A stretch of 64,000 bases of DNA, taken from Actinoplanes nipponensis. GTDB lineage: Bacteria; Actinomycetota; Actinomycetes; Mycobacteriales; Micromonosporaceae. The stretch is from positions 30,634 through 94,633 of the forward strand of contig NZ_BOMQ01000027.1 in the NCBI RefSeq assembly GCF_016862275.1, given 5' to 3'. Positions within the stretch are counted from its first letter, which is position 1, and each line of letters starts with the position of its first letter. A program made the position numbers and the translations under genes. Below, piece by piece: positions 51,116-59,054 of the stretch. The notes beneath the pieces were generated by a model. The model did not search any database and was not told where the DNA came from. It was given only the letters and a program-made list of their open reading frames with translations.

Positions 51116-51912
51116 CCGCCGTGCAGACGACGCCGATCGCGGCGCCCGGTGCTGCGCCCGGGGCGCCGGTGCGCCGTACCGGCATCCCGCTGGCCCGGCT
51201 CACCCGGATCGAGCTGCGCAAGCTGGCCGACACCCGCTCGGGTCTGTGGTTGTTGATCGTGATCGGGCTGGCCGCGGCCGGCACCACCGCGATCATGCTC
51301 GCCGCCTCGCCGGACGCCGAGCAGACCTTCGCCGGCCTGCTCTCCTTCGGGCTGCTGCCGGCCTCGGTGCTGCTGCCGGTGCTGGGCATCCTGTCGATGA
51401 CCAGCGAGTGGTCGCAGCGCACGGCGCTGACCACGTTCACCCTCACCCCGACCCGCGGGCGGGTGGTGGCGGCCAAGCTGGTCGCGGCGGTGCTGATCGC
51501 GGTGGCCACCACGGTCGCGGCGGCCGCGCTGTGCGCGGTGGGCAACCTGATCGCCATCGGCACCGGGGGCGACGGCAGCTGGCGCCTGGGCCCCGGCCTG
51601 GCCGGCCAGCTGCTGGTCAACCAGGTGGTGTTCGTGCTGATGGGCTCGGCCTTCGGCGCGCTGCTGATGAACTCGCCGCTGGCCATCGTGCTGTACTTCG
51701 CCATCCCGACGGCCTGGTCGGTCCTCGGCGAGATGGTCCGGTGGCTGCGCACGGCGGCCGGCTGGGTCGACATCAACCTGACCTCGGTGCCGCTGAGCGA
51801 GCCGGGGATGACCGGCGGGCAGTGGGCCCGGTTCGCGGTGGCGGCGCTGGTCTGGGTGGTGCTGCCGCTGATCCTCGGCACGGTACGGGTGTTGCGGCGC
51901 GAGGTGTCCTGA
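51112..51912 (+). CDS. ABC-2 type permease
   Basis: The 266-residue product has six predicted membrane helices (SGLWLLIVIGLAAAGTTAIML, TFAGLLSFGLLPASVLLPVLGILSMTSEWSQRTALTTFTLTP, VAAKLVAAVLIAVATTVAAAALCAVGNLI, LLVNQVVFVLMGSAFGALLMNS, LAIVLYFAIPTAWSVLGEMV, FAVAALVWVVLPLILGTV). The SEWSQRTALTTFTLTPTRGRVVAAKL stretch is a hallmark of these permeases. It is translationally coupled to the ATPase and completes a two-gene exporter. Confidence 0.92.
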   Translation: MTAVQTTPIAAPGAAPGAPVRRTGIPLARLTRIELRKLADTRSGLWLLIVIGLAAAGTTAIMLAASPDAEQTFAGLLSFGLLPASVLLPVLGILSMTSEWSQRTALTTFTLTPTRGRVVAAKLVAAVLIAVATTVAAAALCAVGNLIAIGTGGDGSWRLGPGLAGQLLVNQVVFVLMGSAFGALLMNSPLAIVLYFAIPTAWSVLGEMVRWLRTAAGWVDINLTSVPLSEPGMTGGQWARFAVAALVWVVLPLILGTVRVLRREVS

Positions 51913-51937
51913 GGTGCGCGCCGGCCGGGCGCGGGGC

Positions 51938-51943
51938 TAGGGT
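51938..51943 (+). promoter_or_regulatory. Probable -10 of a leaderless promoter
   Basis: TAGGGT, six bases (cggggc), then the ATG at 51950. The same hexamer and spacing occur at 168-180. Confidence 0.5.
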
Positions 51944-51949
51944 CGGGGC

Positions 51950-52216
51950 ATGCCGATCGGTGCTCAGCCGCCCGGCCGGCGGGGCACCGTCGGCCAGCCG
52001 TACAGCGCGCTGAATCTGCGGCTGGTGCTGGCCGCGTTCGGCTTCGTGGTGTGCACGGTGCTGGCGATCGTGCTGTGGCGCCGGGGCTGGACCGTGCCGG
52101 GGTGGCTGCTGGCGGCCTGGGCCCTGGTCGCCGTCGTGGACATGGTGGTCGTGCAGCTGCGGCGGCGGGCCCGGCGCCGCGAGGAGGGCGGCCGGGGGCA
52201 TTCCCTGTTCGAGTAG
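51950..52216 (+). CDS. Small DUF6343-like membrane protein
   Basis: The 88-residue product has a short polar N-terminus (RRGTVGQPYSALNLRLVLA), two membrane helices (LVLAAFGFVVCTVLAIVLW and VPGWLLAAWALVAVVDMVVVQL), and a strongly basic cytoplasmic tail. The pattern of a YSALNLRL motif followed by two helices fits the DUF6343 family of small actinobacterial proteins. No function is known. It is preceded by a leaderless-type TAGGGT promoter and sits between the ABC exporter and a metalloprotease gene. Confidence 0.7.
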   Translation: MPIGAQPPGRRGTVGQPYSALNLRLVLAAFGFVVCTVLAIVLWRRGWTVPGWLLAAWALVAVVDMVVVQLRRRARRREEGGRGHSLFE

Positions 52217-52233
52217 CCCGCGTCTTGCCCCTT

Positions 52234-52254
52234 TTACCCGGTTAAGCCGGGTAA
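52234..52254. promoter_or_regulatory. Inverted repeat upstream of the metalloprotease gene
   Basis: TTACCCGG-TTAAG-CCGGGTAA has perfect 8-base arms with a five-base centre. It lies 49 bases before the metalloprotease start and 18 bases after the preceding stop, in an AT-richer patch. It may be an operator, or a weak terminator for the small membrane-protein gene, since a TTTT precedes but does not follow it. Confidence 0.45.
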
Positions 52255-52302
52255 CGTCCCCTTCTGTGCGCGCCTCACCGGCGCGGCGCCGAAGGGAGTT
52301 CC

Positions 52303-54408
52303 ATGGCCCGCCTCCGTTTCGCCGCGGTCGCCCTGCTCATCCTGCCGCTGCTGCCGATCGCCGGATCGGCCTCGGCCGCCCCGCGCCGGCCCGCGGCGCC
52401 CGCCGCCCCGGTGGCGCCCGACGCCCGTGAGCTCACCCGCAAACGCCTCGACGTCTCCGGGCTGCCGCTGCGCCGCGCCGCCGAGCGCCGGGCCCGGGCC
52501 GCCGCCGCGGACACCCCGCCGGCCGGCACGGTCCGGTCGTGGCCGGCCCTGGACGACATCAAGGGCACCCTCTACCGCAAGAAGTTCACGCTGCGGGCGG
52601 TGGGCGCGCACATCGAGGTCTGGGTCGCGGACGACCTGGCCTTCCCGGCCGGTGACTGCCGCGCCGCATCCTCCGTGGAGGTGACCGACGCGCAGCTCGG
52701 CGCCCTGGTGCGGGAGTTCGACGAGACGATCTACCCGCGCGAGACGACGGCGTTCAGCGTGCCCCGCGAGCGGGACGGCACGGCGGCGATGCTGACCGGC
52801 GCCGACTACACCGGCGCCGGCGGCCGGACCGTCACGCTGGTCGACAACGTGCGCGACGACAACTTCGCCGAGTTCCCGAAGACCCCGACCTACATCGCCG
52901 GGTTCTTCTCCGCGCAGATCAACGAGCTCGTCGACCGCAACGTCATGACGATCGACGCGTACGACTGGCGGCACCGCACCGGCGCGGCGCCCCCCGACGA
53001 ACCGACCGCCGACCTGTGCACCAGCCGTCCGGCCCGGCCCCGGATGTACGAGGGCACGTTCGCCCACGAGTGGCAGCACCTGCTGCAGTCGTACACCGAC
53101 CCCGGCGAGGAGGTCTGGGTCAACGAGGGTCTGTCCGACTATGCCCAGACCCTGGTCGGCTACGTCGACGGCACCGCCACCGTCTACCACCCGGGCGCCG
53201 ACAGCCACCTGGCCTGCTTCCAGGGCTTCGGGCTGGTCCGCACCCGCTACAACACCAACCCCCGCGACTGCGGCGGCGCGCAGAACTCGCTGAACCTGTG
53301 GAACGAGGGCGCGCCGGCCGAGGTGCTCGCCGACTACGGGATGGCGTACCAGTTCATGCTGTACCTGCGCGACCGCTTCGGGCCGGCCGTGCTGGAACGG
53401 CTGCACCGCGACGGCGAGCACCGCGGGCTGGCCGGGGTGGCCGCGGCGCTGGGCCCGGACGTGAAGCTGACCGCGGTGACCCACGACTTCCTGACGATGA
53501 ACCTGGTCGACAAGATCGTCGGTGACACCCCGGGCGGGACGATGGCGGGCGTGCCGAGGCGCAAGGTCGTCTCGGCGAGCGTGCGGTCGACGGTCAACCT
53601 GGCCAACCCGGCCTCCTTCGACTACCCGGGCGCCGCGCCCAACGGCGCCGACTACGTGCGGCTGCGCGACGCGTCCGGCCGGTTCCTGCGCGGCTCGCAG
53701 CTGACGGCGGTGACGTTCAAGGGCGCGCGGACGCTGCCGCCCCGGCCGCTGCAGTGGACGGTGCGTGACGGCGCCCTGTTCTCCGGCGACACCGGCGACC
53801 TGGACGCGGCCGCCGTGGTGCCGGTGACCGTGCCCGCGGCCGACCCCGTCCTGCGGTTCCGGGCGCGGTACACCGTCGAGGCCGGATACGACTACGGGTA
53901 CGTGACCGTGTCCACCGACGGCGGGAAGACCTACGTCGCGGTCCCCGGGAACCACACGGTCGCGGCGCCGTACGGCCCGGCGCTCAACGGGCACTCCGAC
54001 GGCTTCGAGGCACAGACCTACGACCTGAAGGCGTACGCCGGCCGGCGGATCCTGCTCGGCTTCCGCTACGTCAGCGACGCCACGGTCAACGAGGGCGGCT
54101 GGCTGATCGACGACGTCGCCGTGGGCGCCACCGAGCTCAGCGACGGCAGCGCGTTGACCGGCTGGCGCTCGCCCACCCAGATCGTGCCGGTGCGCGTGCC
54201 CGGCTGGCACGTGCGGCTGGTCGGGCTGGACGAGGCCGGGCGGCGGGCCCGGCAGGTCGGCGCCGCCCAGTACGCCGCGCTGCGCGACTACCCGAAGGTG
54301 GTCGCGATCGTCGGCCAGGTCGACCCGGGCGGCCGGATCACCCAGTACGCGCCCTACGCGCTGACCGTCAACGGCGTGCTTCAGCCCGGCGGGGGCAGCA
54401 CCCCGTAG
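52303..54408 (+). CDS. Secreted HExxH zinc metalloprotease, immune-inhibitor-A-like
   Basis: The 701-residue product has a signal peptide (FAAVALLILPLLPIAGSASAA), a pro-like region (residues about 25-90), a catalytic domain with HEWQH (zinc ligands His255 and His259, catalytic Glu256) and a probable third ligand in WVNEGLSDYAQTL (Glu275). A C-terminal beta-rich half includes FRARYTVEAGYDYGYVTVSTDGGKTYVAV and EGGWLIDDVAVG, as in M6/immune-inhibitor-A proteins. It would degrade extracellular proteins. AAGGGAG precedes the ATG. The final 28 bases overlap the convergent cyclase gene. Confidence 0.85.
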   Translation: MARLRFAAVALLILPLLPIAGSASAAPRRPAAPAAPVAPDARELTRKRLDVSGLPLRRAAERRARAAAADTPPAGTVRSWPALDDIKGTLYRKKFTLRAVGAHIEVWVADDLAFPAGDCRAASSVEVTDAQLGALVREFDETIYPRETTAFSVPRERDGTAAMLTGADYTGAGGRTVTLVDNVRDDNFAEFPKTPTYIAGFFSAQINELVDRNVMTIDAYDWRHRTGAAPPDEPTADLCTSRPARPRMYEGTFAHEWQHLLQSYTDPGEEVWVNEGLSDYAQTLVGYVDGTATVYHPGADSHLACFQGFGLVRTRYNTNPRDCGGAQNSLNLWNEGAPAEVLADYGMAYQFMLYLRDRFGPAVLERLHRDGEHRGLAGVAAALGPDVKLTAVTHDFLTMNLVDKIVGDTPGGTMAGVPRRKVVSASVRSTVNLANPASFDYPGAAPNGADYVRLRDASGRFLRGSQLTAVTFKGARTLPPRPLQWTVRDGALFSGDTGDLDAAAVVPVTVPAADPVLRFRARYTVEAGYDYGYVTVSTDGGKTYVAVPGNHTVAAPYGPALNGHSDGFEAQTYDLKAYAGRRILLGFRYVSDATVNEGGWLIDDVAVGATELSDGSALTGWRSPTQIVPVRVPGWHVRLVGLDEAGRRARQVGAAQYAALRDYPKVVAIVGQVDPGGRITQYAPYALTVNGVLQPGGGSTP

Positions 54409-55187
54409 ATCAGCGCGGTGGAGCCCGAGCCGGCCTTGTTGATCTGCCCGCCACACAGGACGTACGCGCCGGTGGCGGGCAGCGCGCCCAGGTTGGCCAG
54501 GATCTCCAGGCTGATCCGGTGCCGCTGGTAGACCAGCCGGGAGACGGCGTACGAGGCGTCGGTGCCGAGGTCCGGGCCGAAGGTGTCGGTGCCGGTGCCG
54601 CCCCGGTGCCCCAGCCGTCCGGTGTCGACCAGCCACCGCACGGCCTCCGGGCTGAAGCCCGGCTGGTGCAGGACGCCGTCGGCGTCCTGGTTGAGGAACG
54701 CCTCGGTCCCCCAGCGCGACTCCCAGCCGGTCCAGAGGATCACCATGGACTCCTCGGGGATGCGCCCGTGCCGTCGCTCCCAGTCCCTGAGGTCGCGGAC
54801 GGACAGCGCGAAGTCGGCGTCGCGGGCGCACCGGCGCCGTACGTCGATCTTGACGGCGGGGAGGAAGAGGTCCGCCACGTCGAGGTCGTCGGCGAGCGCG
54901 GCCCCCGCGGTGAAGTGCCCGGGCGCGCCCCAGTGCGTGCCGGTGTGCTCGCCCTCGCGGACGAACTGCAGGTAGAAGCCGTCGCGCTCGAGGGTGGCGA
55001 CGGTCTCCAGCTCGAACGCGGGGTCGCCGGGGTAGACGGTGGTGGTCGCCGGGTCGTTGACGTGCGAGAGGCTGACCAGCCCGAGAGCGAGCCCGGGTCC
55101 GCGCCGCCGGCCGGCGCGCGCCTCGCCGCCGATCAATGCCCCCGCCAATCCGGCGCCCGCCGCACCCAGCATGTGCCGTCGTCGCAT
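54381..55187 (-). CDS. Exported cyclase-family (kynurenine-formamidase-like) protein
   Basis: The 268-residue product begins with an Arg-rich signal (RRRHMLGAAGAGLAGALIGGEARA) of Tat or Sec type, then a metal-dependent cyclase/kynurenine formamidase domain. The metal motif HTGTHWGAPGHF fits the family HxGTHxDxPxHF pattern, with the aspartate replaced by Gly and no obvious compensating residue. GRIPEESMVILWTGWESRWG and the C-terminal NLGALPATGAYVLCGG are also typical. It hydrolyses an amide or cyclic substrate in characterised relatives. The ATG at 55187 is used; GTG at 55193 is possible. Its 3-prime end overlaps the metalloprotease gene by 28 bases in the opposite direction. Confidence 0.85.
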   Translation of the reverse strand: MRRRHMLGAAGAGLAGALIGGEARAGRRRGPGLALGLVSLSHVNDPATTTVYPGDPAFELETVATLERDGFYLQFVREGEHTGTHWGAPGHFTAGAALADDLDVADLFLPAVKIDVRRRCARDADFALSVRDLRDWERRHGRIPEESMVILWTGWESRWGTEAFLNQDADGVLHQPGFSPEAVRWLVDTGRLGHRGGTGTDTFGPDLGTDASYAVSRLVYQRHRISLEILANLGALPATGAYVLCGGQINKAGSGSTALIYGVLPPPG

Positions 55188-55289
55188 GTGCACCCCGTCC
55201 GGTCATCCTGCCCCATCGCGCCCCGCGCGTTCTTGCTATCCCGTCACCACAGCCGGTGTCAACGCGAGTGCGCTGGGCAATCAAGGGAC

Positions 55290-55901
55290 ATGAGACGGTG
55301 GCGGGTCGCGACGGCGGACGAGGTGTGCACGCGGGTACGGCGGGCGGTGGGCGAGCCCGCCGGCCGGCCACCCGTCCTCGCGGTGGACGGGCCCGGCTCC
55401 GGCGGCAAGTCCACGTTCGCGCGCCGGCTGGCGGACCTGTGGACGGGCGCCACCGTGGTGCACACCGACGACATCGCCTGGCGGCACGCCGTGCTGGACT
55501 GGACCGCGCTGCTCACCGAGGGGGTGCTGGCGCCGGTCCGGGCGGGACAGCCGGTCGCGTACCGGCCGCCGCAGTGGGACGCGGCCGGCCGGCCCGGCGC
55601 GATCGAGGTGCCCGCGGAGAGCACGCTGGTCATCGTCGAGGGCGTCGGCGCGGGCCGCCGCGAGCTCGCGCCGCTGCTGGACGCGGTGGTGTGGGTGGAG
55701 TCGCCGCGGGAGGACGTCGACCGGCGCGACGCCGAGCGGGTCGCGGCGGGCGAGACCACGCCGGCCGACTACGCCGCCTGGAAGGCCGAGGAGGACCCGT
55801 TCCTGGCGGCGGAACGGACCTGGGAGCGCGCCGCGTTCGTCATCGCGGGCTGGCCGGCGCTGCCGCACGACCCCCGGGCCGAATTCGTCATCTGCAGCTG
55901 A
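55290..55901 (+). CDS. P-loop kinase, uridine-kinase-like
   Basis: The 203-residue cytosolic product has Walker A in AVDGPGSGGKSTFARRLAD, an acidic nucleotide/acceptor motif VVHTDDIAWRH, and a probable Walker B-like strand TLVIVEGVGAGRREL. The closing region WVESPREDVDRRDAERV has the basic residues of the nucleoside/uridine kinase superfamily. The acceptor is unknown; shorter relatives in actinobacteria are annotated as uridine kinase or AAA proteins. It is divergent from the cyclase gene. AAGGGA is close before the ATG, so the exact start is uncertain. Confidence 0.75.
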   Translation: MRRWRVATADEVCTRVRRAVGEPAGRPPVLAVDGPGSGGKSTFARRLADLWTGATVVHTDDIAWRHAVLDWTALLTEGVLAPVRAGQPVAYRPPQWDAAGRPGAIEVPAESTLVIVEGVGAGRRELAPLLDAVVWVESPREDVDRRDAERVAAGETTPADYAAWKAEEDPFLAAERTWERAAFVIAGWPALPHDPRAEFVICS

Positions 55902-55972
55902 GGACGGCCATTCGGTCAGGCGACGCGACCTGTTCGGTTACCGCGGCGCGCGCCGATCCCAAACTTACGATC

Positions 55973-56707
55973 ATGGCAACGCCGACGACGGGGGTTGCCA
56001 TGGCACCGATGAGCGCTGCGCCGGAGAACAGGGGCGGGCATTGGCGGCCACCGCCCCGGCAACGGCCTCCGCACAATGCCGCCCGGCGATTGCCCGACGG
56101 TTTCGGCGGCCGGCCCGACGCGGCGTCCGGGGCCGGCCCGCGACGGTCGTCCGGGTCCCCCACCGGCCGCCGAACGCCTGGCCAGCGCCCCACCGGGGAC
56201 GACAAGCCGGCGCGGGCGGCGATCGTCGGGGCGGTCGAGGAAATGCGCGAGGAGCTGCCCCGGATCTCCGTCGGCGGGCTCTGTCAGCAATTCCGCTGCC
56301 GCGGCGGCGGATGGGCGCTGGTCACCCGCGAGGATGTGCGGATGGCCCTGGCCGACATCGAATGCGCGGAACGGCGGGAATTCGTCGCGCCGCCCGGATC
56401 GGAGAATGCGCGGCGGCCGGCCGCGAGAACTCCGCACGGCTGCTGGCCGCAATTCCAGCAGGCGGTGGCCGCGTTGAGCGACGGCGGCTGCGGCGCCGCG
56501 GTCATCCTGCGGTCGCTGCGCGAGGCCGGCTGGCGGCAGGTCGGCCCGGACGAGGTGGCCGGGGCGCTGCGGCGGATCAAGGCGGCGAACGCGGCCCGGC
56601 ACTTCGGGCCGGGACGGCCCCTGCCCGCGCCGCGGCAGTCCGCGCCCGGCCTGTGTCCGTCCTGCGAGGTCCCGGTCACCGACCTCGGCCGGTGCCGCTG
56701 CTCCTGA
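55973..56707 (+). CDS. Unrecognised protein with a C-terminal Cys cluster
   Basis: I do not recognise the family. The 244-residue product has a basic, Pro/Gly/Arg-rich first 85 residues that are probably disordered. Two helical repeat-like segments follow (ARAAIVGAVEEMREELPRISVGGLCQQF and FQQAVAALSDGGCGAAVILRSLREAGW), each followed by VTREDVRMALADIE or VGPDEVAGALRRIKAA, suggesting a tandem helix-turn-helix-like duplication. The last residues LCPSCEVPVTDLGRCRCS form a CxxC...CxC cluster that may bind zinc. Third-position AT use is higher than in neighbouring genes. No ribosome site is clear; ATG at 56000 is an alternative start. Confidence 0.5.
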   Translation: MATPTTGVAMAPMSAAPENRGGHWRPPPRQRPPHNAARRLPDGFGGRPDAASGAGPRRSSGSPTGRRTPGQRPTGDDKPARAAIVGAVEEMREELPRISVGGLCQQFRCRGGGWALVTREDVRMALADIECAERREFVAPPGSENARRPAARTPHGCWPQFQQAVAALSDGGCGAAVILRSLREAGWRQVGPDEVAGALRRIKAANAARHFGPGRPLPAPRQSAPGLCPSCEVPVTDLGRCRCS

Positions 56708-56722
56708 GCTCCGCCCCGGCGG

Positions 56723-58345
56723 TCACTGGGCCAGGGCGAGGGCCAGCCGGCCGGTACGGGCCTTCTTGGCGGCGTACATCGCGGTGTCGGCGCGGGCGAT
56801 GAGCGCGTCCGGCGCGCCGGTGCCGGCCTCGCCCCAGGCCACGCCGATGCTGGCCTGGGGCAGCAGGCGCGCGCCGGCCAGCTCCAGGCAGCTCTCGCCC
56901 AGCGCGGCCAGCAGCGTCTCGCCGATCCGGCGGGCCTCCTCGGCGTCGGCGACGTCGGCGCAGATGACCACGAACTCGTCGCCGCCGAAGCGCCCGACCA
57001 CGTCGCCGTCGCGCACCGCGGCGCGCAGCCGGCCCGCCACGTGGATCAGCAGCCGGTCCCCGGCCGCGTGCCCGTACCGGTCGTTGACCTGCTTGAAGTC
57101 GTTGAGGTCGATGAAGACGACCGCGGTGCCGCGGGTCCGGCCGGGCCCGGCCAGCGCCTCGCCGAGGGCGGCCAGGGTGGCGGCCCGGTTGCGGCACCCG
57201 GTGAGGGCGTCGAAGGTGGCCCGCTGCCGGAGCTCGTCACGCAGCCGGACGTCCTCGGTGACGTCGGTCAGGCCGATGATCGCGCCGGTGACCTCGCCCG
57301 AGGCGGCGGTGAGCGAGCGCAGGCCGGCCCGGACCCGGCGCAGGCCCCGGTGGTCGCGGTGGCCGTACTCGACGTCGGCGTCGCCGCCGGTGCTGAGGAC
57401 CCGGGCGACGGCGTCCTCGACGGCGGGCCGGTCGCCGGGCACGATCGGGCCGAGGAACTCCCCGCCCAGGACGTCGCCGAGGCCGGCGCCGATGGCCCGG
57501 GCGGCGCGCTCGTTCTGGTAGACGATGCGCCGGGCCGCGTCGATCTGCACGATGCCCATCGGGATGGTCTCGGTGAGCCGGCGCAGCAGCTGCTCACCGG
57601 CCCGCAGCGCGTCCTGCGCGGCCATCTCGTCGGAGATGTCGAGCATCTCGGCCACCACCCGCGGGTCCGCCGGGTCGGTCAGCCAGTTGTGGTTGGTGAC
57701 CTCGAACCAGATCGGCGTCCCGTCGCGGTGCAGGTGCCGCAGGCGCACCCGGCGGGCCTCGCCCGGCGCGGTCGCCAGCATGTCCATCCAGCTGGCGATG
57801 GCCCGCTGGTGGTCGTCGGGGTGCACCAGGTCCAGCGAGCGGGTGCCGGTCAGCTCGGCGGCCGTCCAGCCCAGCACCAGGGCGATCTCCTCGTCGGCGG
57901 CGGTGATGACGGCGACCTGGTCCTTGCGCACGGTCACCAGCCGGGGCTTGATCAGCTCGGCCTCCAGCGACCGGCCGTCGGGGTGGGTGGCCAGGCCGGT
58001 GAGGAAGACGACGTAGACGCCGTACCGGTGGGTCATGTCGAGCAGGTGCAGCCGGACCAGCTCGGCCGGCGCGGCGAGCGGGTGGATCAGGCAGTTGGCC
58101 AGCCCCTGGGCCAGCGTGCGCTGCCAGGTCTCGATCGCGATCTTCTGGTCCTCGGCGACCACCAGGGCCAGGGCCGACTGGGCGCCCACGATCGGGCGCA
58201 GGCCGCCGGTGTCGAGGCCCTCGGGCAGGGGCACGAACAGGCCCATCGCCGAGACCGTGCCGATGAACGCGTCCGGATGCTGCCGCAGCATGGCGGCGAA
58301 CACGTCGTCGCGGGCGGCCGGGTCCATGGTCACTTCTTCGGGCAT
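56723..58345 (-). CDS. Soluble PAS-PAS-GGDEF diguanylate cyclase
   Basis: The 540-residue product has no membrane helix. It has an N-terminal region of about 120 residues, PAS domains at about residues 130-240 (DQVAVITAADEEIALVLGWTAAELTGTRSLDLVHPDDH) and 255-370 (LLRRLTETIPMGIVQIDAARRIVYQNERAARAIG), and a GGDEF domain with intact RFGGDEFVVICADV near residue 465. It should synthesise cyclic-di-GMP. Its start is 91 bases upstream on the opposite strand from the MerR gene, so the two are divergent. GGGAC is near the ATG. Confidence 0.92.
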   Translation of the reverse strand: MPEEVTMDPAARDDVFAAMLRQHPDAFIGTVSAMGLFVPLPEGLDTGGLRPIVGAQSALALVVAEDQKIAIETWQRTLAQGLANCLIHPLAAPAELVRLHLLDMTHRYGVYVVFLTGLATHPDGRSLEAELIKPRLVTVRKDQVAVITAADEEIALVLGWTAAELTGTRSLDLVHPDDHQRAIASWMDMLATAPGEARRVRLRHLHRDGTPIWFEVTNHNWLTDPADPRVVAEMLDISDEMAAQDALRAGEQLLRRLTETIPMGIVQIDAARRIVYQNERAARAIGAGLGDVLGGEFLGPIVPGDRPAVEDAVARVLSTGGDADVEYGHRDHRGLRRVRAGLRSLTAASGEVTGAIIGLTDVTEDVRLRDELRQRATFDALTGCRNRAATLAALGEALAGPGRTRGTAVVFIDLNDFKQVNDRYGHAAGDRLLIHVAGRLRAAVRDGDVVGRFGGDEFVVICADVADAEEARRIGETLLAALGESCLELAGARLLPQASIGVAWGEAGTGAPDALIARADTAMYAAKKARTGRLALALAQ

Positions 58346-58400
58346 ACGTCCCGCATCGGCACCCCCGGCGCCGGATCAAGGAAAATCACCGCCCCCAACG

Positions 58401-58430
58401 TTGACACTGTCACCGTGACAGTGTCATTGT
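58401..58430 (+). promoter_or_regulatory. Perfect 25-bp palindrome within a consensus promoter, predicted MerR operator
   Basis: TGACACTGTCAC-C-GTGACAGTGTCA (58402-58426) is perfect apart from its single central base. It starts one base inside a consensus -35 TTGACA (58401-58406). CATTGT (58425-58430) follows after an 18-base spacer and ends six bases before the GTG at 58437. MerR proteins bind such dyads in over-long spacers and twist them to activate transcription. Confidence 0.75.
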
Positions 58431-58436
58431 GGGGGC

Positions 58437-59054
58437 GTGTGGACGATGGACGAGCTGGTGGACCGGGTGCGCCGGGCGCTGGCCGACGAGTACCCGGGCG
58501 CCCCCAACGGCCGGGTGCGCGACGTGCCCGACCGCCGGGCCATCCGGTGGTACACCACGACCGGGCTGGTGGACCGGCCCGCCGGGATGCGCGGGCGCAC
58601 CGCCCTCTACGGGCCGCGGCACCTGCTGCAGCTCGTGGCCCTCAAGCGGCGCCAGGCGCAGGGGCACACCCTGGCCGCGATCCAGGCCGAGCTGGCCGGC
58701 GCCGGCGACGCCGAGCTCGCCGCCGTGGCCCGCGTGCCCGAGGACCTGCTGACCGGCGCCGGCGAGCCGGCCGCGGACGGACCGGTGCGGGCCCGCTTCT
58801 GGGCGACCCCGGCGGCGGCGCCCCCGGTCGCCGCAGCGGCCGCGACACCCTCCCCGACCGCGGCCGCGCCGCCGGCCGCGGCCCACCCGGTGGGTGGCGT
58901 CGCGCTGGGCGGGGGCGCGATCCTGGTGCTCCCGGTACGCCCGGACGCCGCCGACTACGCCGCCATCGCCACCGCCGCCCGACCTCTGCTGGACCTGCTC
59001 GCCGCCCGTGGCCTGCTGGCCGGCGACACCCTCGACGATGGGAGCCCGTCATGA
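58437..59054 (+). CDS. MerR-family transcriptional regulator
   Basis: The 205-residue product has an N-terminal MerR DNA-binding domain with the usual winged helix (RVRDVPDRRAIRWYTTTGLVDRPAGMRGRTALYGPRHLLQLVALKRRQAQGHTLAAIQAEL). A Pro/Ala-rich linker leads to a C-terminal segment (GVALGGGAILVLPVRPDAADYAAIATAARPLLDLLA) that does not match the metal or drug pockets I know. There is no Cys for metal binding. It overlaps the VIT/vWA gene by four bases (ATGA), so it regulates or works with that protein. The palindrome just upstream should be its own operator. Confidence 0.88.
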   Translation: MWTMDELVDRVRRALADEYPGAPNGRVRDVPDRRAIRWYTTTGLVDRPAGMRGRTALYGPRHLLQLVALKRRQAQGHTLAAIQAELAGAGDAELAAVARVPEDLLTGAGEPAADGPVRARFWATPAAAPPVAAAAATPSPTAAAPPAAAHPVGGVALGGGAILVLPVRPDAADYAAIATAARPLLDLLAARGLLAGDTLDDGSPS

